Source: Anoxybacterium sp963668245
GTDB taxonomy: Bacteria > Bacillota > Clostridia > Peptostreptococcales > Anaerovoracaceae
Reading direction: 5' to 3'
NCBI GenBank assembly: GCA_963668245.2
Contig: OY764195.2
Coordinates: 1,178,001 to 1,242,000, forward strand
DNA length: 64,000 nt
Each line of letters begins with the position of its first letter. Position 1 is the stretch's first letter. A program made the translations under genes and the position numbers. Below the pieces are notes generated by a model, which saw nothing but the letters and a program-made list of their open reading frames with translations, ran no database searches and was not told where the DNA came from. Below are positions 56,422 to 64,000 of the stretch, one piece after another.

Positions 56422-57909
56422 ATGAATTTTAAGCAGATTTTTGAATCAAAAGACTGGAATCTCGTTTTGAATAAATTAAAGGCCCCATTAGGGTCACAGA
56501 CCATAAATGCAAAAAAAAATATTCAAGCCCTATCAAGTAAGATGAATTGGAATTTTGTTTCATCTCTTGATGTAAAAAAGAAAATTGGAATTGGAGTCGG
56601 TACAACCGCGATTCTAGTGCTTGGTGTGATATTGGCTTTTCAAGGTGGAACAGACGTGTATCAGGTAAAAATTGCGGGTCAACAAGCTGGTTATGTTGCA
56701 GATGAGCATATGGTAGACGATGCGATTGCAGATTTAACAGAGGAGATGATGCAGGAAAGTCAAGGCCTGGAAATTGAAGTGGATCGATCTGCCATTGAGT
56801 GTCTTCCTACAGAATATAAGTTGAGCGACATTGAAAGTATGGATGAAGAACAATTGGAACAAGCCATCTTATCTGCAAACATATGCAAAGCTATGGGGTA
56901 TTCTGTTTTCATCAATGGAGATAACGTTTTATCTGCACGGTCAGAAGCAGCTGCAAACGAAATCTTGGCCGGTGTAAAAAATTATTATTTGACTCCAGGC
57001 TCAGAAGTGAAAAGTGCCTCTTTTAAAGAAGACGTTGTCGTGACTCGGGGTGCTGTGAATGTGGCAGATTTGACTTCAAATGAAGAGGCCATTAGCCTGA
57101 TTGTAACGGGAACGAAAGAACCAAAAATATATACGGTGCAAGAAGGAGACAATCTTTGGGATATCGCTATGGAAAATGGCATGACTACAGATGAATTGGC
57201 AGCCGCAAATCCAGGATTTGAGCCTGACACTTTAAAAATCGGACAGCAGTTGAACCTTTTTGAAACCAGACCATATGTAACGGTTGTAACAAAAGAAATT
57301 GTAGCTACCACTGAAAATATTGAGTTTCAAACAGAATATAAAAATACAGATACTTTGTATAAAGGACAAGTTAAGGTTGAAACACCAGGAGTGTATGGGA
57401 CAAAACAGTTGAAAACTGAGTTAACCAAGGAAAATGGTGTTGTAGTGGCATCTACCGAATTGGATGCTGTGGTTGTAGCGGAGCCTCAGACCCAAATTGC
57501 TTTGAAGGGAACCAAGTCAATTGCCACATTTACTGGATCTGGATCCTTTTCGAGTCCTGTGACTCATATCGAAATTTCTTCAGCATACGGTGTAAACCGG
57601 GGAAGTACAAGACATACTGGTGTAGATTTTAGAAACCCAAAGGGAACTCCAATTTATGCTGTAGACGATGGTGTGGTCGTATCTGTTACGAATTCCGGAA
57701 GTCCGGGAAAGATGGTGAAAATTAGCCATGGCAATGGTCTTGAAACACTTTATGAGCACTGTGATACCACTTTGGTATCGGTGGGGCAGGTCGTGAGCAA
57801 AGGCGAACAAATTGCAACAGTAGGCGCTACGGGTAATGCCACAGGCTATCATTTGCATTTTGAGGTGCGTCTCAATGGAAATCCTCAAAACCCAATGAAT
57901 TATTTATAA
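56422..57909 (+). CDS. Cell-wall hydrolase with LysM, G5 and M23 domains
   Basis: A 495-residue exported protein. A membrane segment (about 58-75, GVGTTAILVLGVILAF) anchors it. A LysM repeat follows (YTVQEGDNLWDIAMENGMTT, about 235-280), then a G5 domain (about 285-365). The C-terminal M23 peptidase has HTGVDFRNPKGTP and YHLHFEVRLNG, the zinc ligands. It is a peptidoglycan endopeptidase for growth, division or sporulation. AAAGGAG precedes the ATG. Confidence 0.93.
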   Translation: MNFKQIFESKDWNLVLNKLKAPLGSQTINAKKNIQALSSKMNWNFVSSLDVKKKIGIGVGTTAILVLGVILAFQGGTDVYQVKIAGQQAGYVADEHMVDDAIADLTEEMMQESQGLEIEVDRSAIECLPTEYKLSDIESMDEEQLEQAILSANICKAMGYSVFINGDNVLSARSEAAANEILAGVKNYYLTPGSEVKSASFKEDVVVTRGAVNVADLTSNEEAISLIVTGTKEPKIYTVQEGDNLWDIAMENGMTTDELAAANPGFEPDTLKIGQQLNLFETRPYVTVVTKEIVATTENIEFQTEYKNTDTLYKGQVKVETPGVYGTKQLKTELTKENGVVVASTELDAVVVAEPQTQIALKGTKSIATFTGSGSFSSPVTHIEISSAYGVNRGSTRHTGVDFRNPKGTPIYAVDDGVVVSVTNSGSPGKMVKISHGNGLETLYEHCDTTLVSVGQVVSKGEQIATVGATGNATGYHLHFEVRLNGNPQNPMNYL

Positions 57910-57946
57910 AATCTTTGATTATCAAGATAAAATAGGGTATAATTTT

Positions 57947-57978
57947 AGGGCAGGTATGGACCTGCCCTGTTCTTTTTT
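57947..57978 (+). terminator. Terminator after M23 gene
   Basis: A 9-bp perfect stem (57947-57955 with 57960-57968), ATGG loop, then a T-rich tail. Confidence 0.85.
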
Positions 57979-58052
57979 AGAGCGGAATTTTTAGATATCA
58001 AATGTCCGTTTTGTATTACAAAACGTGGATTGCAAATAAAGGAGATGCTGTG

Positions 58053-58694
58053 ATGGCGTTTTTTAGAGATATAAAAGAAGATATTAAAGCGGTATTGGTG
58101 CGAGACCCAGCTGCCAGAAATGGTTTTGAGGTACTACTCTGTTATCCTGGAGTTTGGGCATTAATTTTTCATAAACCATCCCACTGGCTTTACTTGCATA
58201 ATTTAAAGCTACTGGCGAGAGTCATTTCTCAACTAACTAGATTCTTTACGGGGATAGAAATTCATCCTGGTGCAACCATTGGAAGACGATGCTTTATCGA
58301 CCACGGCATGGCGGTTGTAATTGGTGAAACCACTGAAATTGGTGACGATGTGACAATCTATCAAGCGGTTACCCTTGGTGGGACGGGAAAAGATACTGGA
58401 AAGAGGCATCCTACGATAGGAAACAATGTCGTGATTAGCTCTGGCGCCAAAGTACTTGGGCCATTTAAGGTGGGGAATCATTCTAAAATCGGCGCAGGAT
58501 CTGTGGTATTAGAGGAAGTGCCAGATAATTGTACTGTGGTAGGTATTCCTGGCAAGATTGTAAGAAGAGGGAATCGAAAGGTCGAAGATTTGGATCAGAT
58601 AGATTTACCAGATCCAATTGATGTTGAACTGGAGTGTTTGCGGCGCCGTATTGTTATGTTGGAAAACAAAATACGAGAGCTAGATGAAAAATAA
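58053..58694 (+). CDS. cysE: Serine O-acetyltransferase
   Basis: A 213-residue hexapeptide-repeat enzyme making O-acetylserine, the precursor of cysteine. The left-handed beta-helix part shows IEIHPGATIGRRCFIDHGMA and VVIGETTEIGDD, and the C-terminal tail is longer than the core. ATG 58053 has AAAGGAG about 9 bases upstream; a longer start at 58002 lacks a site. It is followed 20 bp later by cysS, so cysteine synthesis and use are linked. No T-box or S-box leader was recognised. Confidence 0.94.
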   Translation: MAFFRDIKEDIKAVLVRDPAARNGFEVLLCYPGVWALIFHKPSHWLYLHNLKLLARVISQLTRFFTGIEIHPGATIGRRCFIDHGMAVVIGETTEIGDDVTIYQAVTLGGTGKDTGKRHPTIGNNVVISSGAKVLGPFKVGNHSKIGAGSVVLEEVPDNCTVVGIPGKIVRRGNRKVEDLDQIDLPDPIDVELECLRRRIVMLENKIRELDEK

Positions 58695-58714
58695 AGCAGA
58701 AGAAAGGAAGCAAG

Positions 58715-60118
58715 ATGAAAATATATAATACGTTAACAAGAAAAAAAGAAGATTTTGTACCTATTGATAAAAACGAAATTAAAATTTATGTATGCGGACC
58801 GACGGTCTATAATTATTTTCACATTGGAAATGCCAGACCTTTTGTTGTTTTTGATACATTGAGAAAATATTTGATTTATCGGGGCAGTCATGTGAAATTT
58901 GTTCAGAATTTTACTGATGTGGATGACAAAATTATTAATAAAGCCCGTGAAGAAGGAATCAAAGCTGGGGAGGTCAGCGAAAAATATATTGAAGAATACT
59001 ACAAGGATGCAAAATCGTTAAATGTTGATAAGGCATCCGTTCATCCAAAAGTGACAGATAATATGGATGAAATTATCAGCTTTGTAAAAGGGCTTGTTGA
59101 GAAGGGGTATGCATATGAAGTAGACGGTGATGTTTATTACAGCACCAGAAAGTTTGACGAATATGGCAAACTCTCCAAGCAAAATATTGAAGATTTAGAG
59201 TCTGGTGCTCGAATTGAAATCGGGGAAAAGAAACATGATCCTCTGGATTTTGCATTATGGAAAGCACAGAAAACCGATGATGAATTGGCATGGCAATCTC
59301 CTTGGGGATTGGGAAGACCTGGATGGCACATAGAATGCTCTGTGATGTCCACAAAATATCTTGGAGAAACCATTGATATTCACGCTGGAGGACAGGATCT
59401 AACCTTTCCTCATCACGAGAATGAGATTGCCCAAACTGAAGCTCAGACGGGAAAACCGTTTGCAAATTATTGGATGCATAACGGATATATTACCATCGAC
59501 AATGAAAAAATGTCAAAATCTAAGGGGAATTTCTTCACAGTACGAGATATTTTAGACGATTATGATGGAGAAGTGATTCGTTATTTCTTGCTTTCTGGTC
59601 ACTATCGAAGCCCCATTAATTTTAGTAGAGATTTAATGGAGCAAGCCAAAAATTCCCTTGCGCGAATGCAAAATGCAAAAAATAATTTAAAGCACTTGAT
59701 TGATAATGGAAATGGAACGATTACGGATGAAGAAAGAAAGTCGGTTGATTCATTAGCAGAGTATCGACAAAAATTTATAGATGCTATGGATGATGATTTG
59801 AACACTGCCGATGCGATTAGTGCTATATTTGAGTTGATCCGAGATATGAATACGGCAACCAAAGGCGGGGCTTCCAAAGAATTTGCAAAAGAATGTCTAT
59901 CGCTATTAGACGAACTGACTGGAGTTTTAGGACTTTTAAGAGAAAATGCGGATGAGGATATTGCCCTTGATGGGGAGATACAAAGGCTAGTGGAAGAACG
60001 CCAAGCGGCAAGAAAGACAAAGAACTTTGCAAGAGCAGATGAAATTAGAGATTTATTAAAAGCCAGAGGAATTACGCTAGAAGATACCCCGCAGGGGATC
60101 AGAGTTGTTAAAAGCTAG
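58715..60118 (+). CDS. cysS: Cysteinyl-tRNA synthetase
   Basis: A 467-residue class I synthetase with the HIGH-type motif YFHIGNARP, zinc ligands in VCGPTVYN, WHIECSVM and FPHHENEIAQ, and KMSKSKGNF. It attaches cysteine to tRNA-Cys. It stands in one operon with cysE. AAAGGAAG precedes the ATG, and a strong terminator follows. Confidence 0.97.
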   Translation: MKIYNTLTRKKEDFVPIDKNEIKIYVCGPTVYNYFHIGNARPFVVFDTLRKYLIYRGSHVKFVQNFTDVDDKIINKAREEGIKAGEVSEKYIEEYYKDAKSLNVDKASVHPKVTDNMDEIISFVKGLVEKGYAYEVDGDVYYSTRKFDEYGKLSKQNIEDLESGARIEIGEKKHDPLDFALWKAQKTDDELAWQSPWGLGRPGWHIECSVMSTKYLGETIDIHAGGQDLTFPHHENEIAQTEAQTGKPFANYWMHNGYITIDNEKMSKSKGNFFTVRDILDDYDGEVIRYFLLSGHYRSPINFSRDLMEQAKNSLARMQNAKNNLKHLIDNGNGTITDEERKSVDSLAEYRQKFIDAMDDDLNTADAISAIFELIRDMNTATKGGASKEFAKECLSLLDELTGVLGLLRENADEDIALDGEIQRLVEERQAARKTKNFARADEIRDLLKARGITLEDTPQGIRVVKS

Positions 60119-60150
60119 AAAAAATAATTTTTCAATTTATAAGTTTGTTT

Positions 60151-60186
60151 ACAACACAGCATGGAAAACGTGCTGTGTTGTTTTTT
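60151..60186 (+). terminator. Terminator after cysS
   Basis: An 11-bp perfect stem (60151-60161 with 60171-60181) followed by six T. Confidence 0.92.
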
Positions 60187-60228
60187 GCAGGATTTGGCAT
60201 TGAACTTGCAATATAAATATGTGTCGAA

Positions 60229-60258
60229 AAAGCTTGCATCATAATAACAGCAAGCTTT
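60229..60258 (+). promoter_or_regulatory. Leader hairpin before lipB
   Basis: A 9-bp perfect inverted repeat (60229-60237 and 60250-60258) 7 bp ahead of the GGGAGG site of lipB. It has no T run, so it is a possible operator or mRNA-stabilising element rather than a terminator. Confidence 0.45.
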
Positions 60259-60274
60259 CAAGAAGGGAGGCAAA

Positions 60275-60934
60275 ATGTATCATTTGAAACTTTGCGAGAA
60301 TCCAATTCGCTATGAAGAAGGACTTTCGATACAAAAAGAAGCGTATGATTTGGTTCGTAGTGGGAAAAGTGATGGAGTTCTAATTGTACTAGAACATACA
60401 CCGGTTTACACAGTAGGAACAAATGGTGGCTGGGATAATTTCTTAGTAACAGAAGATTCCCTCAAGCAACAGGGCGTAGATGTTGTTTCTGTAAATAGAG
60501 GGGGGAATGTGACCTTCCATGGACCAGGTCAGGTCGTTGTTTACCCAATTTTTAACCTAAATAAACTGCAAAAGGATGTACATTGGTTCATTACATGTTT
60601 GGAGCAAGTTGTAATCAATGTGCTGTCGGATTATGGCATAGAGGGAACGCGAAAACCTGAGTATAGAGGGGTATGGATTGGAGACAGGAAGGTATCTGCT
60701 GTTGGAGTGCATGTAAAACGATGGATCACAACTCATGGTCTTTCGATGAACTTGGGTGTGGATAAAAAATATTTTAGTTGGATAAATCCTTGTGGAATTA
60801 CTGAATTTGGAGTTTCATCCATGGAAGACTACATCCAAGATATTCAAAAAGAAAAAGTAAGAAAACAGTTGATCTATCAATTTGAAACTGTTTTTCAAAT
60901 TAACTTGGAACACAAAATAGAGAGGAATGAATAA
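60275..60934 (+). CDS. lipB: Octanoyltransferase LipB
   Basis: A 219-residue enzyme that moves octanoyl from acyl carrier protein to lipoyl-dependent enzymes. Motifs are VNRGGNVTFHGPGQVVVYPI, the Lys region in GDRKVSAVGVHVKRW and the Cys in NPCGI. GGGAGG precedes ATG 60275. It overlaps or abuts lipA, so the two steps of lipoate synthesis are made together. Confidence 0.95.
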   Translation: MYHLKLCENPIRYEEGLSIQKEAYDLVRSGKSDGVLIVLEHTPVYTVGTNGGWDNFLVTEDSLKQQGVDVVSVNRGGNVTFHGPGQVVVYPIFNLNKLQKDVHWFITCLEQVVINVLSDYGIEGTRKPEYRGVWIGDRKVSAVGVHVKRWITTHGLSMNLGVDKKYFSWINPCGITEFGVSSMEDYIQDIQKEKVRKQLIYQFETVFQINLEHKIERNE

Positions 60935-60935
60935 A

Positions 60936-61790
60936 ATGCTTGAAAAACCAGAATGGCTTACTAAACGGGTAACAAATCTTAAGGTCATTGAAGATACAGC
61001 AGAAATGTTGGAAAAGTTGAATTTGCATACGGTATGTGACGGTGCGGACTGTCCAAATCGTTGTGAATGCTATGGAAATAAAACGGCTACATTTATGATA
61101 CTGGGAAGTGTTTGTACACGGCAGTGTAGATTTTGTGCAGTCACAAAAGGTATGCCTGAATTACTTGATCCTGATGAGCCAAAGCATGTTGCAATTGCAT
61201 GCAGAGAACTTGGTCTGAAGCATGTGGTGGTAACCTCTGTAACTAGGGATGACCTATATGATGGAGGAGCAAAACAGTTTGCGGATACTGTTAGGGAGAT
61301 TAAAAAAGAAAATCCTGAAGCGACAGTGGAATTGCTCATTCCAGACTTGCGTGGAGATTGGAAAGCGCTAGAACTCATTTTAGATGCCAAACCAGATATT
61401 CTAAATCACAATGTCGAAACGGTTCCTGAAATGTACCAAATGGTAAGACCTCAGGCCGACTATTTACGTTCGCTAGAACTACTTAAAACAGTAAAGGAAT
61501 TGAATCCAGATATGTTGACTAAGTCAGGAATTATGGTTGGTCTTGGTGAAACTGAGATTCAGGTGGAGCGGGTAATGGATGATTTGAGAAGAATTGGTTG
61601 TGACATTCTTACCATTGGACAGTATTTGCAACCAACGGATGAGCATTTAGAATTAGTGGAGTATATCCATCCCAATCAGTTTGATCAATATCGAACAATT
61701 GGAATGGGAAAGGGGTTTCGGTATGTTGCATCGGGAACCTTTGTCAGAAGCTCTTATAACGCAGCAATGTGTATGGAAGAATTAAAATAA
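60936..61790 (+). CDS. lipA: Lipoyl synthase LipA
   Basis: A 284-residue radical-SAM enzyme inserting two sulphur atoms into octanoyl groups. The radical cluster motif is CTRQCRFC, the auxiliary cluster uses CDGADCPNRCEC, and the C-terminal FVRSSYNA supplies the serine ligand. ATG 60936 has AGAGAGGA 9 bases upstream; the ATG at 60927 touches it. A bidirectional terminator follows. Confidence 0.96.
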   Translation: MLEKPEWLTKRVTNLKVIEDTAEMLEKLNLHTVCDGADCPNRCECYGNKTATFMILGSVCTRQCRFCAVTKGMPELLDPDEPKHVAIACRELGLKHVVVTSVTRDDLYDGGAKQFADTVREIKKENPEATVELLIPDLRGDWKALELILDAKPDILNHNVETVPEMYQMVRPQADYLRSLELLKTVKELNPDMLTKSGIMVGLGETEIQVERVMDDLRRIGCDILTIGQYLQPTDEHLELVEYIHPNQFDQYRTIGMGKGFRYVASGTFVRSSYNAAMCMEELK

Positions 61791-61860
61791 TATGAAAATG
61801 CAATGACTATAAAGTGAAAACTTTATGGAATCGGTTTGAAAGGATTCTATAAAAGGAACG

Positions 61861-61903
61861 AAAACGGAGCTGTCGCACTAAAATTAGTGCTCAGCTCCGT
61901 TTT
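61861..61903. terminator. Bidirectional terminator between lipA and MCP
   Basis: A long hairpin: outer 12-bp stem (61861-61872 with 61892-61903) and inner 7-bp stem (61875-61881 with 61884-61890). The A/T ends give a T tail on both strands for the converging genes. Confidence 0.88.
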
Positions 61904-61954
61904 CGTCCATAATGAATACATTATGAGATTATTTTGTTAAGAAGGTGTTCGCAA

Positions 61955-63988
61955 TTAATATTTTTGAAAGGCAAGATTATCATAACCTGGATGAATTTTT
62001 GAAACAGATGAATTGTTGATGCTCTTCTTTTCTTCTAGTAAAGGCTGTGTTGAACCGAAATCTTTTCTTATTTTAAACATGCCAAGCATATCTCTGAGCA
62101 TTTCTGCCTGACTAGATAGTTCTTCGCTTGCGGCAGCACTTTCTTCAGCAGTAGCAGAATTACTCTGTACGACTGCTGATATCTGATCAATACCAATATT
62201 GATTCGTTCGATACCAGAGGCTTGCTCACTGGAAGCATTGGCAATTATATTTAGCTTTTCTGTGGACGTGACTGCCCCATCAGCAATTTCTTTTAATGCC
62301 AGTGCAATTTCTTTTGTAATTTCAGTACCAACACGGACTTTTTCAATAGAACTTTGAATCATCATTGTTGTTTCTTCTGCAGCTTTTGCGCTTCTGGCGG
62401 CAAGATTCCTTACTTCTTCAGCAACTACCGCAAACCCTTTTCCCTGTGTACCTGCTCTAGCCGCTTCTACTGCCGCGTTCAAAGCTAAAATATTGGTTTG
62501 GAAGGCAATGTCATCAATCACCTTGATGATCTTTGAAATGTTAATAGATGAATCATTGATTTCTTCCATGGATTTTAACATTTCACCCATGGTTTGATTC
62601 CCTTTTTCACCTCCATCACGCGCACCCTTTGCAAGTTCGTAGACTTCCTTTGCTCGGAGCGCATTTTCTTTACTCTGTGAGGCGATGATGCCGATTGAAC
62701 GATTTAACTCCTCTATCGAGCTTGCTTGCTCGGTGGAACCTTGTGCCAATGATTGACTGCCGGAAGACACTTGCTGAGACCCAGCGGATACTTGCAGTGC
62801 TGCAAGATTAAAGTTATGCATAACTTCATTGAAACGATTTAGAATGTGGTTGAGCGACTCTCTTATTTTAACAAAATCACCATGGTATTCGTTGGAAACA
62901 AATACATTTAAGTTTCCGCTGCTAATTTCTTCGAGTGTATCTGAAATAGTAAGAACGTAATTACGGATACTTAAAATGGTTAAATTCATTTTTTCTTTTA
63001 TGTCAGCAAATTCGCCATAATATTCCCCATCCATGGAAACATGAAGATTGCCTTTAGACATTTCCTGCAAGACACTAAAAATCTTTTCCACAGGATGTTC
63101 AATCATTGTAAAGGTATGGTTAATCCCCTTGATCAAATCTGCGTATGCCCCTTTAAACTTTGAAACATCTCCGCGTGCCTTGATATCTCCTCTGGCAGAG
63201 GCCTCATATAGTCTGCTTGCTTCATACGCCATATCGTTGAAACTTTTCATAACACCAATTACTCGTTGTATTAATATGTCGTCTTGAGTGGTTTCTGACA
63301 ATGATGCGAGCTTTTCAAAAGAACCGTTTTCAATGTCGTTTAGTATATCAGATACAAAATTACATTTTTGTTCGTATGTTTCAACCAAATGGTTTGCGGT
63401 ATTCAACTTTTCTGCTATTGACTGGACTTGATCTTGCTGTGCCGTAATGCTTGAACAAAGTGAATCAACGACTAGGTTTACTAAACTGCATATCTTGGAA
63501 AGCGACTCGTTTCCTTGATGTTCATTGATGTGTATCTTTCTATTTCCTTGAGCGATAGCCTCTTGATAAGACGCGAAATCCATCAAACATGCATGCGTGA
63601 TTTGTGATATTTTTTCGATTTCCATCTTAGATGCGTCTTCAATATCAATGGCATGATTTCGTATTTCTTCTTCCTTATTCTTCACCTCTTCTGATGCTTT
63701 TACCAATGAACGGATAAGGCCATTCAGACGAATACCAAGCAAATCCAGGTCAGAATGGAGTGAAATAGAACTTACGGGAATCCCTTTTTCGATGTCTTCT
63801 AGTACGGCAGCCTTTTCTGTCATGTTAGTTGAAATAATCGATAAGGATTGATAGATGTCTTCGAAATCTGGGCAGGATAGAGCTTCGTTGTCTTGTGGTA
63901 AACGAAAATCTCCTTGGGCAAATCTTTTGACTATGCTCGATAGGTGAGCAATATCAAGACCCAATGGATTTGAATAGGTGCGACTCAT
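61955..63988 (-). CDS. Methyl-accepting chemotaxis protein (5' end possibly outside window)
   Basis: At least 677 residues. The C-terminal third is the MCP signalling domain, with the hairpin tip NILALNAAVEAARAGTQGKG and FAVVAEEVRNLAARSAKAAE. Upstream are several HAMP-like segments in series (FAQGDFRLPQ, GDIKARGDVSKFKGAYADLI, KGNLHVSMDGEYYGEFADIK, SGNLNVFVSNEYHGDFVKIR). No membrane segment is visible, so it may be a cytoplasmic receptor. The ATG at 63988 lacks a ribosome binding site and the frame is open to base 64000, so the true start may be outside. Confidence 0.9.
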   Translation of the reverse strand: MSRTYSNPLGLDIAHLSSIVKRFAQGDFRLPQDNEALSCPDFEDIYQSLSIISTNMTEKAAVLEDIEKGIPVSSISLHSDLDLLGIRLNGLIRSLVKASEEVKNKEEEIRNHAIDIEDASKMEIEKISQITHACLMDFASYQEAIAQGNRKIHINEHQGNESLSKICSLVNLVVDSLCSSITAQQDQVQSIAEKLNTANHLVETYEQKCNFVSDILNDIENGSFEKLASLSETTQDDILIQRVIGVMKSFNDMAYEASRLYEASARGDIKARGDVSKFKGAYADLIKGINHTFTMIEHPVEKIFSVLQEMSKGNLHVSMDGEYYGEFADIKEKMNLTILSIRNYVLTISDTLEEISSGNLNVFVSNEYHGDFVKIRESLNHILNRFNEVMHNFNLAALQVSAGSQQVSSGSQSLAQGSTEQASSIEELNRSIGIIASQSKENALRAKEVYELAKGARDGGEKGNQTMGEMLKSMEEINDSSINISKIIKVIDDIAFQTNILALNAAVEAARAGTQGKGFAVVAEEVRNLAARSAKAAEETTMMIQSSIEKVRVGTEITKEIALALKEIADGAVTSTEKLNIIANASSEQASGIERINIGIDQISAVVQSNSATAEESAAASEELSSQAEMLRDMLGMFKIRKDFGSTQPLLEEKKSINNSSVSKIHPGYDNLAFQKY

Positions 63989-64000
63989 TTGATAGAGAAT

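Noticed and set aside
57938..57943. TATAAT after the M23 gene as a promoter
   Set aside because: Transcription from it would start inside the following terminator hairpin and no -35 box fits.

Overview
The window is a 64-kb piece of a low-GC Bacillota (Clostridia-type) chromosome. Strong GGAGG ribosome binding sites, frequent TTG/GTG starts, the CarD / PIN-TRAM / ispDF / proS cluster, a pyrophosphate-type phosphofructokinase and PBSX-like phage tail genes all fit an anaerobic clostridial host. The exact genus cannot be fixed from the sequence alone. No rRNA, tRNA or CRISPR array was seen.

Left chromosomal arm (1-3933): the 3' part of lysS, then asnS, then two small membrane proteins with nucleoside-recognition (gate) domains, closed by a terminator. 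Right chromosomal arm (38.5-64 kb): an EF-G paralogue, SOS-boxed radA, a GNAT acetyltransferase, a lytic transglycosylase, a GGDEF/HD-GYP protein, an OmpR-type two-component pair (minus strand), PPi-dependent phosphofructokinase (minus strand), carD, a PIN-TRAM membrane protein, ispDF, proS, a split chromate transporter, a NUDIX hydrolase, a cyclophilin, a LysM-G5-M23 cell-wall hydrolase, cysE-cysS, lipB-lipA, and a methyl-accepting chemotaxis protein that runs to the window edge.

Between the arms lies a complete-looking Mu-type transposable prophage of about 34 kb (candidate ends 4137 and 38485, flanked by TTTGC). It is a mosaic. The left end has a leftward LexA/CI-type repressor and lipoprotein facing a rightward early operon that includes Ner-like HTH, MuA-like DDE transposase, MuB-like ATPase, GemA and Mor homologues. 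The packaging and head genes start with Mu gp25-gp27-like small proteins and continue with SPP1-like portal, MuF, scaffold and capsid. The contractile tail genes follow the PBSX/skin xkdK-xkdU order, with a clear A-AAA-AAC slippery site for the tail-chaperone frameshift. Adhesin-like proteins, a subtilase-like protein, an M23 endolysin and an SPP1-type holin close the late operon.

The most striking part is 7.09-8.58 kb, just upstream of the transposase. Three type II hammerhead ribozymes, each with a possible loop I-3' pseudoknot, stand in tandem. Each sits directly before a ribosome binding site. The ribozymes delimit two cassettes, each holding a small plus-strand ORF followed by a convergent minus-strand gene with its own promoter. 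The first two ribozymes lie inside an identical 122-bp direct repeat; the third carries compensatory stem changes, which supports the fold. The early mRNA is therefore predicted to cut itself at three places before the transposase operon.
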